Source: Bugula neritina (taxonomy: Eukaryota; Bryozoa; Gymnolaemata; Cheilostomatida; Bugulidae). Taken from it: DNA of 64,000 nt. Made by a program: the position numbers and the translations under genes. The stretch spans positions 31,339,504-31,403,503 of the forward strand of contig OZ037765.1 of assembly GCA_964035545.1 (NCBI GenBank). The letters are read 5' to 3'. The notes below the pieces were generated by a model. That model saw only the letters and a list, made by a program, of their open reading frames with translations. It was not told the origin of the DNA and did not search any database. Position 1 is the first letter of the stretch, and each line of letters begins with the position of its first letter. Shown here in pieces: positions 50,402 to 64,000 of this stretch.

Positions 50402-53152
50402 CTTGAGACAAAATGTGTGCTGTCACTTTCTGTGTTTTTAGATCAATACACTGTGTAACACATTCATACATCATATTTAGTTATATTTATAATTTCTCTT
50501 GGTTCTCTGAGTATTTTTGTAAACGAAATTAAACACAAGACTTACAATTTGTTCACCAAAGTCTGTTTGGTATTAGCATTATCTGTAAGTTTTGAATATT
50601 GTTGGTTACATGGTAAAAGTTTAAGGCACTCATTATCAAGATATTCAATAGCTTTTTGCCTATTCAGAGTCAGTCTAATAATGATCAGTCAGGGTTCAGG
50701 CTACTTGGGGGTTTTACATCAGAGTTTATGCTCCTAGTCACAAGCCTGTCAAAAACCGAACTAGCTTACTTGTATACTTGTCAATGAACTTATCAGCAAT
50801 ATCACAAAATGCAGCCCATGTGCATTTCATAATCAAACCAATAAGTGTTTGAGTTCTGTTTTGCCAGGAGTGCTGTAGCAGTTCGTATTTCAGCTGTTTC
50901 TTCAGTTCTTGCTGTGGTGTTTGAGGTGTCTCTGTTTTGGCCAATGTTGTGAATAAAGCAGTTTCTTTATGGCTGCTATATGATAGTTTTGAACAAGTTA
51001 TTAAACATTTGATAGAAAAAACTTTTTTCTCTAAGCCAATGATTTGAGGTAAAATTTATAAAATTACTTAGTTATACATATTTTTTATACATTTTCCTGT
51101 TTTCCCACTTGGCTTATTGTCTGAATATTAGGCCCACTAATGGGACCCAAAGTACAACACAAGTTTAAGAAAAGACAACTCTAGTACTTTTTCAACAGAT
51201 CTAACAGTTTAAACTTTAAAGTATACCTTAGCAAAGAAGCTGCCAAGATTGTGGCATTTTGCTAAAACATTAAAAGCATAGTCTTTGTGTGCAAGAATTT
51301 AAAATAGTTTTTTGATATTCACATGCGTTGTCGAAGTGTTTTTTATTTATCAATAGAATTCTGTAAAACCAGTTGCTGAAAACCAAAGCAAAGCTGTAAA
51401 GTTCAATTATAAATACTTAAACATACTTAATGCTGTTTTCATAAAAAGTTAATTGCATTGACCCTTTGGCATTCGTCAGCATGCTATTTTATTCGTGCCT
51501 CAATTTATTCTATTTTTTGAAAGCAATTAATATGTTGTCTACTGTAGTAGCTAGCAGCTGTTTTAGCTATGTAAATTTGTGCCCAATCCTTAATGCAGCA
51601 TCTTTTGACCTAATTTGTATAATAAAAGTCTGTTTATAGCTGGTAATATAAATAAGCTGTGTTATATACTCAAGCATTTTCATTCTTTTTGACAGTTGAA
51701 ATACTTTCCTCTAACTCTGATCAACTTCCCAAGTTTAAATAATAACTTCATTCAGAATCCATAATTTTTAAACTTCTTTTGAATTTTTGTAGGCTTTTAT
51801 CCAAAAAAGGTATTGCTTTTACTACTGAACGGAACTTTTTACAAATCACTTTTAATACAAAATTGAGGATATTTTAATAACCCAACTCTTCCCATAGTTT
51901 GAAGCTCAAGCTATAATAGCACTAATAGCTAGATTATTTGCTAATCATAAAGGAGTTATGGAGATATCTAAAGTTTACAGGATTAATCTCAGATTATAAT
52001 TATGATGTTGAGCTATTTCTGTTTTTAAAAGAGGTTGATAAATAGAAAGTTAGAACCTGTTTTAACTCTCTTTTTTTATTTCACTGTCAGCTAGGAGAAC
52101 TACCGATTAAAATCTTTGCAGATGCAAGAAGATGCATATTAAAGTGTTTACACTGAACCATGGTTCACCAACTATATAGAAGGATTCTCTTTGTGCAAAC
52201 CATTGATTGTCAGGTGAGTAAAGGATTGTTTTATGGAATCTGCAGTTTAAATAATTTTCTTGCTTTTGCAATGCAGAGTTTTTGTGAAAGCGTATGCCAG
52301 CTAGATCCACTCATATAGACGTATTTACAGCCTTGCGTCGAAAGAATGAATCAAACTAGGAGTTGTCTTATCAAATTTGATGCTTCAAGTAAGAAAATAA
52401 TTATATGCGTGCAAGTTTATTACAAGTAAACATATTCAATAATCCTGTAATATCCCAAGTTTTAGTTGTTTCTACAAGCCATGTCCAAAATTAACTGTTG
52501 GATCACCTGGTGCTAATTAAAAACATGTTTGCTGACCTTTATATCACTGCTAATGGTAATTAAAAGTACTATTGTTGTAAAATGAGAAGTAAATGTGAGC
52601 CGCTTTTATAAAATTAGTGATAAAATCTTTAGCCTTCTAAAGAAAACTCTCTTTCCCTGGGGGGGGGGGGAGGGAGTTTCAGGAAGGTTTTTCTTATCAA
52701 CATTAAATTCAACACGTGTTTCTGATTGCATAACATAACTAAGTTATTTCAATGTACTGTACCAGCTTTGATTAATCTAAGTTTTTTTGCAATATATAAC
52801 TATATATTGCATTTATTGAATATGATACACCACACACACCATCACTAACACACTAAAACTAAATATTATTTATATGCTATTATATTTACAACCTATATTT
52901 CCATAATTTATCAATCATAAGGTAAAAAAGTACTCCATTTACTAGGCTGTAGCTTTTAGTTCCAATACTGACAACACTAAGAAATTAAAATGTAGCATCT
53001 AACCTGCATCTACATATTATCAAACATATCATATGTACACCATATACCCCCATGCTAAACTATTACAAGAATATACTACACACTCTACGTGAAATTACTA
53101 CAGCAATTACTGATGACTAAGGACAACACCATAGAGCCATAGACTAAACTCT
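50402..53152. other. Convergent intergenic region, RPL37 and DHPS
   Basis: RPL37 3' UTR with ATTAAA at 50528, then AT-rich DNA with no recognisable exon. A G-run (11 Gs) lies near 52660-52670, and a small palindrome tgcaatatata/tatatattgca lies near 52789-52812. A minus-strand AATAAA near 52810 could end the DHPS transcript. Confidence 0.6.
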
Positions 53153-57018
<3,866 letters not shown>

Positions 57019-58069
57019 TACCTCTTCTTAGTTATGAAATATTCTGTAACAAAGTAGCATTTAATAAATGAAACTATAACTAGCAGTTGGAGTTGTTTGC
57101 TCACCACAAGCAAAGTGCTCAATGATCCACACCTTTTTATGCATTTTGAAACACTTTTTATTTCTGTATTTTACACTAAAGATGTCAACAGAACTAAGAT
57201 GCCTTTAGTTCTTAAGTTTTATATTTTATTCTATAGTCTTTATCTAAAATATAATAATTTAATATAAATTTCAATTCATTTCACTACTAATTACCACATG
57301 CATACAACATATCAATGTTTTATTTAAATCTCTAGATAATATTGTTACAGTATGCTATTACCGTAGCAGTAATGGTCTATTTTTTTATAAGAAACCAACA
57401 CAAGAAAAATTGTTGTGACTAATCTAAAGCCGTATTGTCTACCAAGTTCAATTAGTGACCCAACATTGCATCAAGTGTAGAACGATTTAATTAATATATT
57501 CCTAGGTTTTGCCCAAGATGCCTACTAATGAAATGGGTTAGCAGTTGCATGGTTAGTTTTTAGAGCTTTAAAGCTATTTATGTGTTGCGTTTGGGATTGG
57601 GATTGGGATTGGGTCTGGCAAGTGGTACCTAGTGTAATGGCCAGTCCTACGAAGAGCCATTTTAGGTTTTAGCTTCTCATTCCACGTAGTTGTTGCTCAA
57701 ATTATATATTATATCAAATGTTATCTTCATAATTAAACAAGCAACAGCTTACTGTAAGTGTTACCAGGGTTATATAATTGTTTCTGAGTGCATACTATAC
57801 AGTAGGATTATTACTGAGTGGTCTAATGTTTGCCTTAGCTTTTTGTCTATCCCTCTTAAACCCAGTCCATTCCACCGCCTTAAACTGATGCTCTAGGGTG
57901 GCTAATGAGCAAATGTTTGCTACAAATTCTTAGTATTGCGATGTTACATAAAAAGTTAAAGAATCTCGGACATTCAGTATTCAAATATCCACCAACCAGT
58001 CATTTGGCCATCAGCTATTTGTAAATTCAGAGTTGTGTGCCCAAACAATAACCAATAGTGAATAGATAA
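57019..58069. other. Spacer upstream of DHPS
   Basis: AT-rich, no recognisable exon. A short gggattgggattgggattgg tract (three units) sits at about 57594-57615. The DHPS promoter should lie in the first few hundred bases but no core element stands out. Confidence 0.5.
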
Positions 58070-58705
58070 AGCAGTCAACCATACAAAACTCATTTAATTA
58101 CGGGTGTGTACGAACTCTAAACTCTTATCATTATAACTTATATTAAATTCTGCAAGTTCAACTGCAAAATGCATGCTCTTAAAAAATATTTTTGCAATAA
58201 TTTTAAATTTGAATGCGTGAAAACTGCAATTAAAAGTTACGTCTGAAAATATACTCTGGATAAGCTGTATTACTACACCAGCCGCTACTGGGATAAGAAT
58301 TGATGCATTCAGCTTTAGTAGTTGGATGATGATGTAAGACTTGAAGGGTCAGTTGAGCAGCAAATAAACTGGTTTGCATTATGGTATAACAGCTGAATGT
58401 ATCGTTCCTTACCCCAGTAGCGGCTGGAGTAGTGATACAGCTTATCCAGGGTATATTTTCAGACATGTAATTTTTTAATGGCAAATTTCACACATTCAAA
58501 TGAACAAATATTAAAAAATAAACTCATTGCTGTAAACTTAAGATACGAAATGAAAAGATGCACATAGCAAAAGTTGCACAAGTACTTTTTAGAACGATGC
58601 AATTTGCAGTTGAACTTGCAGGATTTTATATAAGTTATAATGATGAGATTTTAGAGTTGCATGGTACACACTCGTGATTGGCTGAGTTTATATGGTCCAA
58701 TAGAC
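58070..58705. mobile_element. Foldback (long inverted repeat) element, ~0.6 kb
   Basis: Two arms, about 58096-58314 and 58391-58679, are inverted copies around a loop at 58315-58390. Matching pairs include ccagccgctactgggataag against cttaccccagtagcggctgg, ctggataagctgtat against atacagcttatccag, and ctgcaagttcaactgcaaa against tttgcagttgaacttgcag. The similarity weakens towards the ends (tgtgtac/gtacaca) but can be followed to about 58070 and 58705. No coding capacity. The arms are about 85-90 percent alike by eye, so this is an old insertion or inverted duplication. Confidence 0.85.
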
Positions 58706-58849
58706 CATGGTCTAACCAATAAATTGAAAGGTATAATCTTTAATGTTTCTGTTGGGTAAATATTTATTTTAGCATATCACTGTAAGTAAATTAATCCATG
58801 TAATATATATCTATGTATTACCTATATCATAATATAGTTATGGGTATAT

Positions 58850-59326
58850 TGTTATATCTGGATTTATAAGTATTATAAATATGTGTAGTTGTCATCTCTT
58901 GTTGTTGCATGTGTGTGGGGTGTACAACTCTAAGTTTGACATTAATACTACTTATAGCGTGGGTGTGGCTTGTGTGAGTGTTGAAGCTATATAACCTAGT
59001 GCAAATGTGAGAATTGAGAGACTTGAGACTGGTTGAAGAATGATTGAGAATATTATTTATATAGAATGTATGCAACATAATTAGAATGTGTTAGAGTAAG
59101 TTTGTGAGTGCTAGCTCAGGACCATAGACCGAGGAGCACCACCAGCCAACTACTCTAACCCGGAGTCTCAACTTCACCCCTACCAGACGGACAGGAGCTG
59201 GAGTTACCTCGCAGCCAAGCTATTAACCCGCAACTGCACACCGACCCCGAGCTCACCCCAAGGCCATATTATATATATTATTCGGTGAGTTTACAATACT
59301 CAAAATCAGTAAGACCCACCATAACA
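58850..59326. mobile_element. Candidate solo LTR (477 bp)
   Basis: The segment starts TGTTATATC and ends CATAACA, giving the six-base inverted ends TGTTAT/ATAACA usual for Gypsy-type LTRs, and is flanked by the 4-base direct repeat atat (58846-58849 and 59327-59330). Inside there is a TATA-like ctatataa near 58988, and then, unlike the surroundings, a GC-rich stretch (about 59105-59265) with many acc and cag words, as expected of an R-U5 leader. No primer-binding site, polypurine tract or pol gene lies nearby, so if it is an LTR it is solo. A single-copy promoter or exon is the main alternative. Confidence 0.5.
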
Positions 59327-59330
59327 ATAT

Positions 59331-60494
59331 TATAGTTCAATAGACCCTTTTCAGTGGTCTCCAATGTCCCGCTAAAATTAAGAGTTGTGTCCTCCCAACA
59401 TGCAAAAATGTTGCCTAAAATATGCTTGAACGCATTTTTGTGGTTTCCGTTGCTGGGCAATGCAGAAATAGCAACTATGATTAAGTCTCAATTATCATTT
59501 GTTGTCCTGTCTGTTATGGCCATGCAATTTATAGCTGAATTGACCTTTCAACTCTGCAGTGGTCCAGTTTCAGTGCTAGTTACATGCCTGCTTAGCTGTG
59601 TTATAGCATGTACACATAATTATACTTTGAAGAGTTTGTACTACATTATGTTCAAAGGACCGTCAATGCTTTACATAGTTTCATGTTATAGCCAAAACTT
59701 TTTTAAAAGAAAAATATTACTAAGAGAAGCAAAGCTCAGTTTAGGCAAAAATTTATTTAACATATTTTATATAGTTGATTGATTTGTTGCATATCACAGA
59801 CATGACAACATGTTGCGAAATTCAGTGTAAATACTGGCTATGATATAAGTAGGCATGAACAAAAATGAATGAAAAAAAAGTCAAAACTCTGTAGGAATAT
59901 TTAAAATAGAAGCCCATTTAAAGTATTTACAAGAGGCAGACATCTTTTAATTCAATATCATCTTGAAATATTTTGTCTGCCCTATATCTTTATTGCATGT
60001 TTTACAACAGGTCTAATAGTTTCATTTGAAAGTTCTAATTGATCGATATGTTATACTTGGGGTGAACTTATCCTCGATTATGCATAACATTTTGTGACCC
60101 AGGATCAGCCAAGCCAGCTGTAAAACTACAGCTAAGTTTCAATAAGACTAGCTGATGTAGATATTTAGAGCATGAGAAGTTGAGAAGCTATAACATTAAA
60201 TGGTTTCACTGAAAACCCAAGCAAAAAGTTAATAACTCAATATTTTCAACATACTTTCACTGCTTCCTTTATCAGAATTTGCTTCATACTTTTCAACCAG
60301 AAATTCTTTCAGATAATTCAGTTTACCTATGTTGCAATTTGATGAGTTGAGAAACTTGGGTTTTCAGGTTCAGTAATGGCTGGCTTAGGTTGGCCTTTTA
60401 CTTATTTCATTATATAACTATGTTTTAACCTACCACCTACATTAACTAGGACCTTGAGTCTACTGCAGCTGACAGAGATGACTACTACACACGG
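59331..60494. other. Intergenic, no recognised gene
   Basis: AT-rich. A 142-codon hydrophobic open frame at 59354-59782 on the plus strand starts next to the candidate LTR but shows no known family and no splice context, so it is not called as a gene. Confidence 0.5.
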
Positions 60495-60641
60495 GTAGGT
60501 GCAGTAATGGAGAAATTGAGAAAAGCCTTTGTTCTAGATTAGAAATGTAGCAAAAGAAGTTATGTTATGTGCAACACCAAAATTTATAAAGAAATTCAAA
60601 AAACTTAGGCTATCTCAATTTCTTCACTACTGTTCCTATAC
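60495..60641. mobile_element. MITE family A, copy 3 (intergenic, inverted orientation)
   Basis: Left end gtaggtgcagtaatggagaa continuing attgaga; right end ctcaatttcttcactactgt continuing tcctatac. The interior, read on the minus strand, contains aacataacttcttttgctac and tctaatctagaaca, matching copies 1 and 2. About 147 bp, non-coding. Confidence 0.87.
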
Positions 60642-62268
60642 TACAAGCCACAGGCATAATATTAAGAAATAACAAAACTGTAACACAAAAACCTGAATGC
60701 CAACAGCTAAAAGGCTATCGGGGTTTATCTAGATATATTTATTTGAGCACAATTGTTGCAAGTGCAATAGATGCATTTAACCTGCTAGAAAATTTAAAGA
60801 CATGTATTAATCCACATTTCATATTCGTTTGATGATACAAATTTAACCAGTCTATTTAATAATATATCGTTTATCTATAGTTTTGTGAGAATGCTTCTTG
60901 AAAATGATGGGTATTGAGGTAGGTAGTTTAGCTATTCTCATAACATAAGTGCATAAGTATATAATTAATTGAAAATGCTAACAGCTAATCTGCTGTCTCA
61001 TTCACTAGCAGAGCTCAAGACTGTGCTAACAGCAGATTCTGACCAAAAAGTTGAAAGGTCAACAGCTATGAATTGAACATGACAGCCAGTATAACAAATA
61101 ATTAATGAGACTTGTATCATAGTTACCACTTCAACTTGCTCAGTAACCAAAACCACAAACATGCTTTGAAGTTTATTTTTCTCAATATTTGTCAAGAAAG
61201 AAAATTTTTAAAAATTTTCTGGAACTGCTATTATGTATGCTTAGGCCAAAATATTTATCTCAGAAAAGAAAAAACTCATGCTAGCAATAGTCCTCACACA
61301 AACCTCAAATTTCTCCTGATTTTATGACTTTCTATATATCATATAAACTCCCCCATATACCGGGTGGGAGGAGACAACTTCAAATTATAAAAGCCCCTAA
61401 AGGGACATTTGAAAATGGTGTAATAGTAGCAACTCTAGAATGAAGTGGGACTTATTCCTCCTCCAAGAAAATAAAGTTGTAGATTTGTATACATTAATGC
61501 TGACCATTTAGTAATAATTATTTAAAATGATAATTTACAAAATTATAAGAAAAAGTCATATTAAACTATAAAGGCAATGATTGTAGCCAGGAAAGATTTG
61601 AGAATCTGACTATGCCTCCCTCACTGCCAAAATCCTAAATTAACTTATAAAATATCAAATAGAATAAATTGTACCTTCTCTATAAAGAATCATATTTAGT
61701 ATTTGCAGTTTCAAAGTCAAATATAAATTGTCAAGTTCAATATATACAACTTTTTTGTGTGGCCCTAAAAAAAATTCTAATCCCAAATTCTGAACATTCA
61801 AAATAAAACTCACAATAACAGTAAAAAAGCTATTTACCCAAAACAGTGTTTCTTAGCAGTATCAGGCTGCTTGCTTCGGGTAAGAAGTTCAATTTCTCTC
61901 ACTTATAAGGCTGCACTATATTCAACTACTCAACTGCTTGCCGACTTCTCCTATATAATGCTACAATGCTTGTTTTATAAGTGCCCTGGTTATATTAAAA
62001 GTTAACTGCGATTTGCATGATTGGTTAGATGAGTGGTCAAAAATATCATTTTTCCTTCTACATGTGGTTCGCAAAGTCCAAGCAGTGACCCCATGGAATA
62101 TAATGCGGTTTATAGTCTTTAGCAGATAAGCTACAAGCTAACCTGGGGTGATTGGCTAACTGCCTTACAAGCATTCGGATTTCCTACCAGCTTGTACGGC
62201 TTGGATATTGGCTATTGTGAGAGTGAAAGTAAAGACTGCACGAGGGGACTCTTACGCAGACTGTCGAG
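60642..62268. other. Intergenic, nothing recognised
   Basis: AT-rich sequence with only short chance frames. No conserved protein, RNA gene or clear repeat was seen. Confidence 0.55.
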
Positions 62269-62617
62269 TAAGCCTAGGGCCACACTGTGCGTATTTTCGC
62301 ATGCGAAAATTAAAATCACGGGTAGCAAAGGTGTCCACTGTAGCGTCAGTGATGCGTGATAAATAAAGCGTTCATTTTTAAATCGCACTCGCTTTCAATA
62401 AAACGCAATTTACTGGAATATAGCACTAAATATAGAAATTGGGCTCGCTGAATAGCTACCAGCCAATTAGGTGACGACGACAGAGACGATTCGCACTTGC
62501 GTTGAAAATGCAGAGCGACAAGTGCGAAGGTTTTCTCAACGCGCACAGTGGACACCTTTGCTACTTGTGATTTCAATTTTCGCATGCGAAAATACGCGCC
62601 GTGTGGCCCTAGGCTTA
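62269..62617. mobile_element. MITE family B with ~75-bp terminal inverted repeats
   Basis: The left terminus taagcctagggccacactgt runs to about 62343 and the right terminus runs from about 62540 to ggccctaggctta at 62617; the arms are inverted copies with only a few mismatches. Each arm carries the perfect 16-base palindrome ttttcgcatgcgaaaa (centre cgcatgcg) and the segment caaaggtgtccactg or its complement. The element is flanked by TA on both sides, which may be a target-site duplication. The ~200-bp interior has no coding potential; open frames that cross it are spurious. Confidence 0.85.
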
Positions 62618-62755
62618 GTAGGACCATACATTCCACCCCATCCCACCCACTCACAACCCATTGCATTCTGAAAGGTGCCAGTAGTTCTGTTGCGTAATTG
62701 TGGCAAAGCATTATCTGAAAGCATATTAGGCTGCCTACAGATTGAGTGAACATAC

Positions 62756-64000
62756 GTGACAGCACCAGTAGTAGATGCTGCTTTTATCATTAATCTCTTT
62801 GCCTAGTCTGTGAATCACTTTTGAAGGTGTCCATTTCATCCCCTACAAGTACAAAAAAGCAGATTTTAAATTATAAAACCACAACACTGCTTACAAAATT
62901 AATTCCTGTAAATGAATCTATTCTTGCAGCTTCAAGTTCGATAAATGATCCAAATTGTCTAATATTTCAGCAACATACTGCGGTAATTAAATTTTACACA
63001 GAAAGTATCGTAAAACACAATATGGGTAATTCTCAAAGAATGACCAAGAGCAATATGATGTCATACACTGAGAATTTGATGACTCATCTACCTGGGAGTT
63101 CTGTTCCTCCAACATCTGGTCGAGAATTGGCATTAACCAGTTTTCAAACGTAACATAATTATCATTTGGTACAAGCATGTTACCTGGAAACACAATACAA
63201 CTCGTATTGATTCCCTACAAAATGCTAACTCTGAAGGTTCTCATTTCAAAGCTCTATTCACTTACACAAGGAAATACTAAAGCATAAACTTTTTCTGCTA
63301 CCTAGCACTAGCTTGTTTGTAGTGTTCAAAAGCTTCAGATTGACTCATTCTTATCAACATAATGTCTTTGTATATATTTTACAGCATATAGAAGAAAAAC
63401 GTCTGAAATCTATCATTATACCTGTCCATAATGTATTTTAATAACACATTCCATTTTCTACAAAATTTGATATATTTTTTTGATGCCCATCAAATATTTT
63501 CATGTGAAGAAAATTAAACAAAGAAGACCTTCAATTTGCCGACCAAAATATGTCTCTTGATATGTTGTGCTCTAACAGCAACATACGGCCTTCACATTTT
63601 CAAAACAAATTGATGTAGTAACTATATACTAAAATGAAGATTTTTGAGCCTATTAACTCTAATTACTCCTTTCTTGCGCAGCTCTTTCCCAGACAAATTA
63701 AATGCACCGATGTAGGAATTCCCTAAACGTTTGATAAAATCTTCTTCAATTCCACCAGCAGTTACAACCAGACAGTCAACCTATAAACACATATCAATCT
63801 ACATCTCCACATGTAATGAAATGGCAAGCCATTAACAAGTTTAACCAGTCATTGGTTGAATTGACTATCAATACATAATGACAGGATTATAACATACATA
63901 GTTAACTACATTGTTAATTTAAGGCCACAATATTACTGCAAAGGCTTATTTACTTTTGGGCTATATTTAAACGACATAGGATTGCCGGAAATCATGAAGA
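62756..64000 (-). pseudogene. Partial duplicate of DHPS (exons 4-6 and introns), continues past right edge
   Basis: The segment aligns throughout, same strand, with 54634 to about 55897 of the intact DHPS gene 8 kb away, introns included. The duplicated exon 6 is 62756-62842, exon 5 is 63092-63183 and exon 4 is 63654-63780. Exons differ from the parent at 13 of 306 bases as read by eye, while introns differ considerably more. In exon 4 the splice donor G|GT has become A|AT, and Cys to Arg and Asn to Ile changes occur; exon 5 has Lys to Thr; exon 6 ends Cys-His instead of Tyr-Gln. Similarity stops at about 62745, just past the exon 6 donor, so exons 7-10 including the catalytic Lys329 are absent here. 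The copy cannot make deoxyhypusine synthase from what is visible. Confidence 0.93.

Noticed and set aside
57594-57615. gggatt repeats as interstitial telomere sequence
   Set aside because: Only three units and not the TTAGGG word; too short to mean anything.
59354-59782. 142-codon open frame with hydrophobic segments
   Set aside because: No family resemblance, no Kozak or splice context, and chance open frames of this size are possible in 64 kb; codon use looks like AT-rich background.
62346-62790. Overlapping minus-strand open frames of 139 and 84 codons
   Set aside because: They cross the MITE termini and interior and show no protein similarity.

Overview
This is a window of nuclear DNA from an animal. 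It is AT-rich, and its genes are broken by many short GT-AG introns. It carries eight recognisable loci: seven conserved protein genes and one broken duplicate. I rebuilt the exon structures by hand, joining reading frames across splice sites and comparing the proteins with remembered family sequences, with no database search. An Egalitarian-like protein, AGMO and FBXO4 together point to a metazoan, most likely an invertebrate; the phylum cannot be fixed from the sequence.

Layout: (1) 33-8690, minus strand: N-terminal part of BTAF1/Mot1, running off the left edge, with introns full of minisatellites. (2) 8691-16621: gene-poor, with a large array of TAG/CTA/ATT-type repeats that includes a ~0.9 kb imperfect palindrome near 12.5 kb. 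(3) 16622-19217, plus: a two-exon Egalitarian-like protein without the exonuclease domain. (4) 20477-30659, plus: complete SF3B1 in 19 exons. (5) 30876-35153, minus: complete DUS3L in 8 exons, convergent with SF3B1. (6) 35154-38982: a second TAG/CTA repeat field, ending in a perfect 76-bp palindrome just before AGMO. (7) 38983-44896, plus: complete AGMO in 11 exons. (8) 45414-47426, minus: FBXO4-like F-box gene in 6 exons. (9) 48696-50401, plus: RPL37 in 4 exons with an ATG-only first exon. (10) 53153-57018, minus: complete deoxyhypusine synthase (DHPS) in 10 exons. (11) 57019-64000: mobile-element-rich tail with a ~0.6 kb foldback element, a candidate solo LTR, a copy of a MITE family that also sits in DUS3L and RPL37 introns, a second MITE with ~75-bp inverted termini, and a partial DHPS duplication with a destroyed splice donor that runs off the right edge.

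The genes are mostly housekeeping: transcription (BTAF1), splicing (SF3B1), tRNA dihydrouridylation (DUS3L), translation (RPL37) and eIF5A hypusination (DHPS). AGMO (ether lipid breakdown), FBXO4 (ubiquitin ligase adaptor) and the Egalitarian-like protein are more specialised. They are neighbours, not an operon. I found no CRISPR, no tRNA or rRNA gene and no new multi-gene system. The most unusual material is the palindromic repeat fields in divergent intergenic regions, the splice-donor-bearing tandem repeats in BTAF1, the partial DHPS duplicate and the exonuclease-less Egalitarian-like gene.
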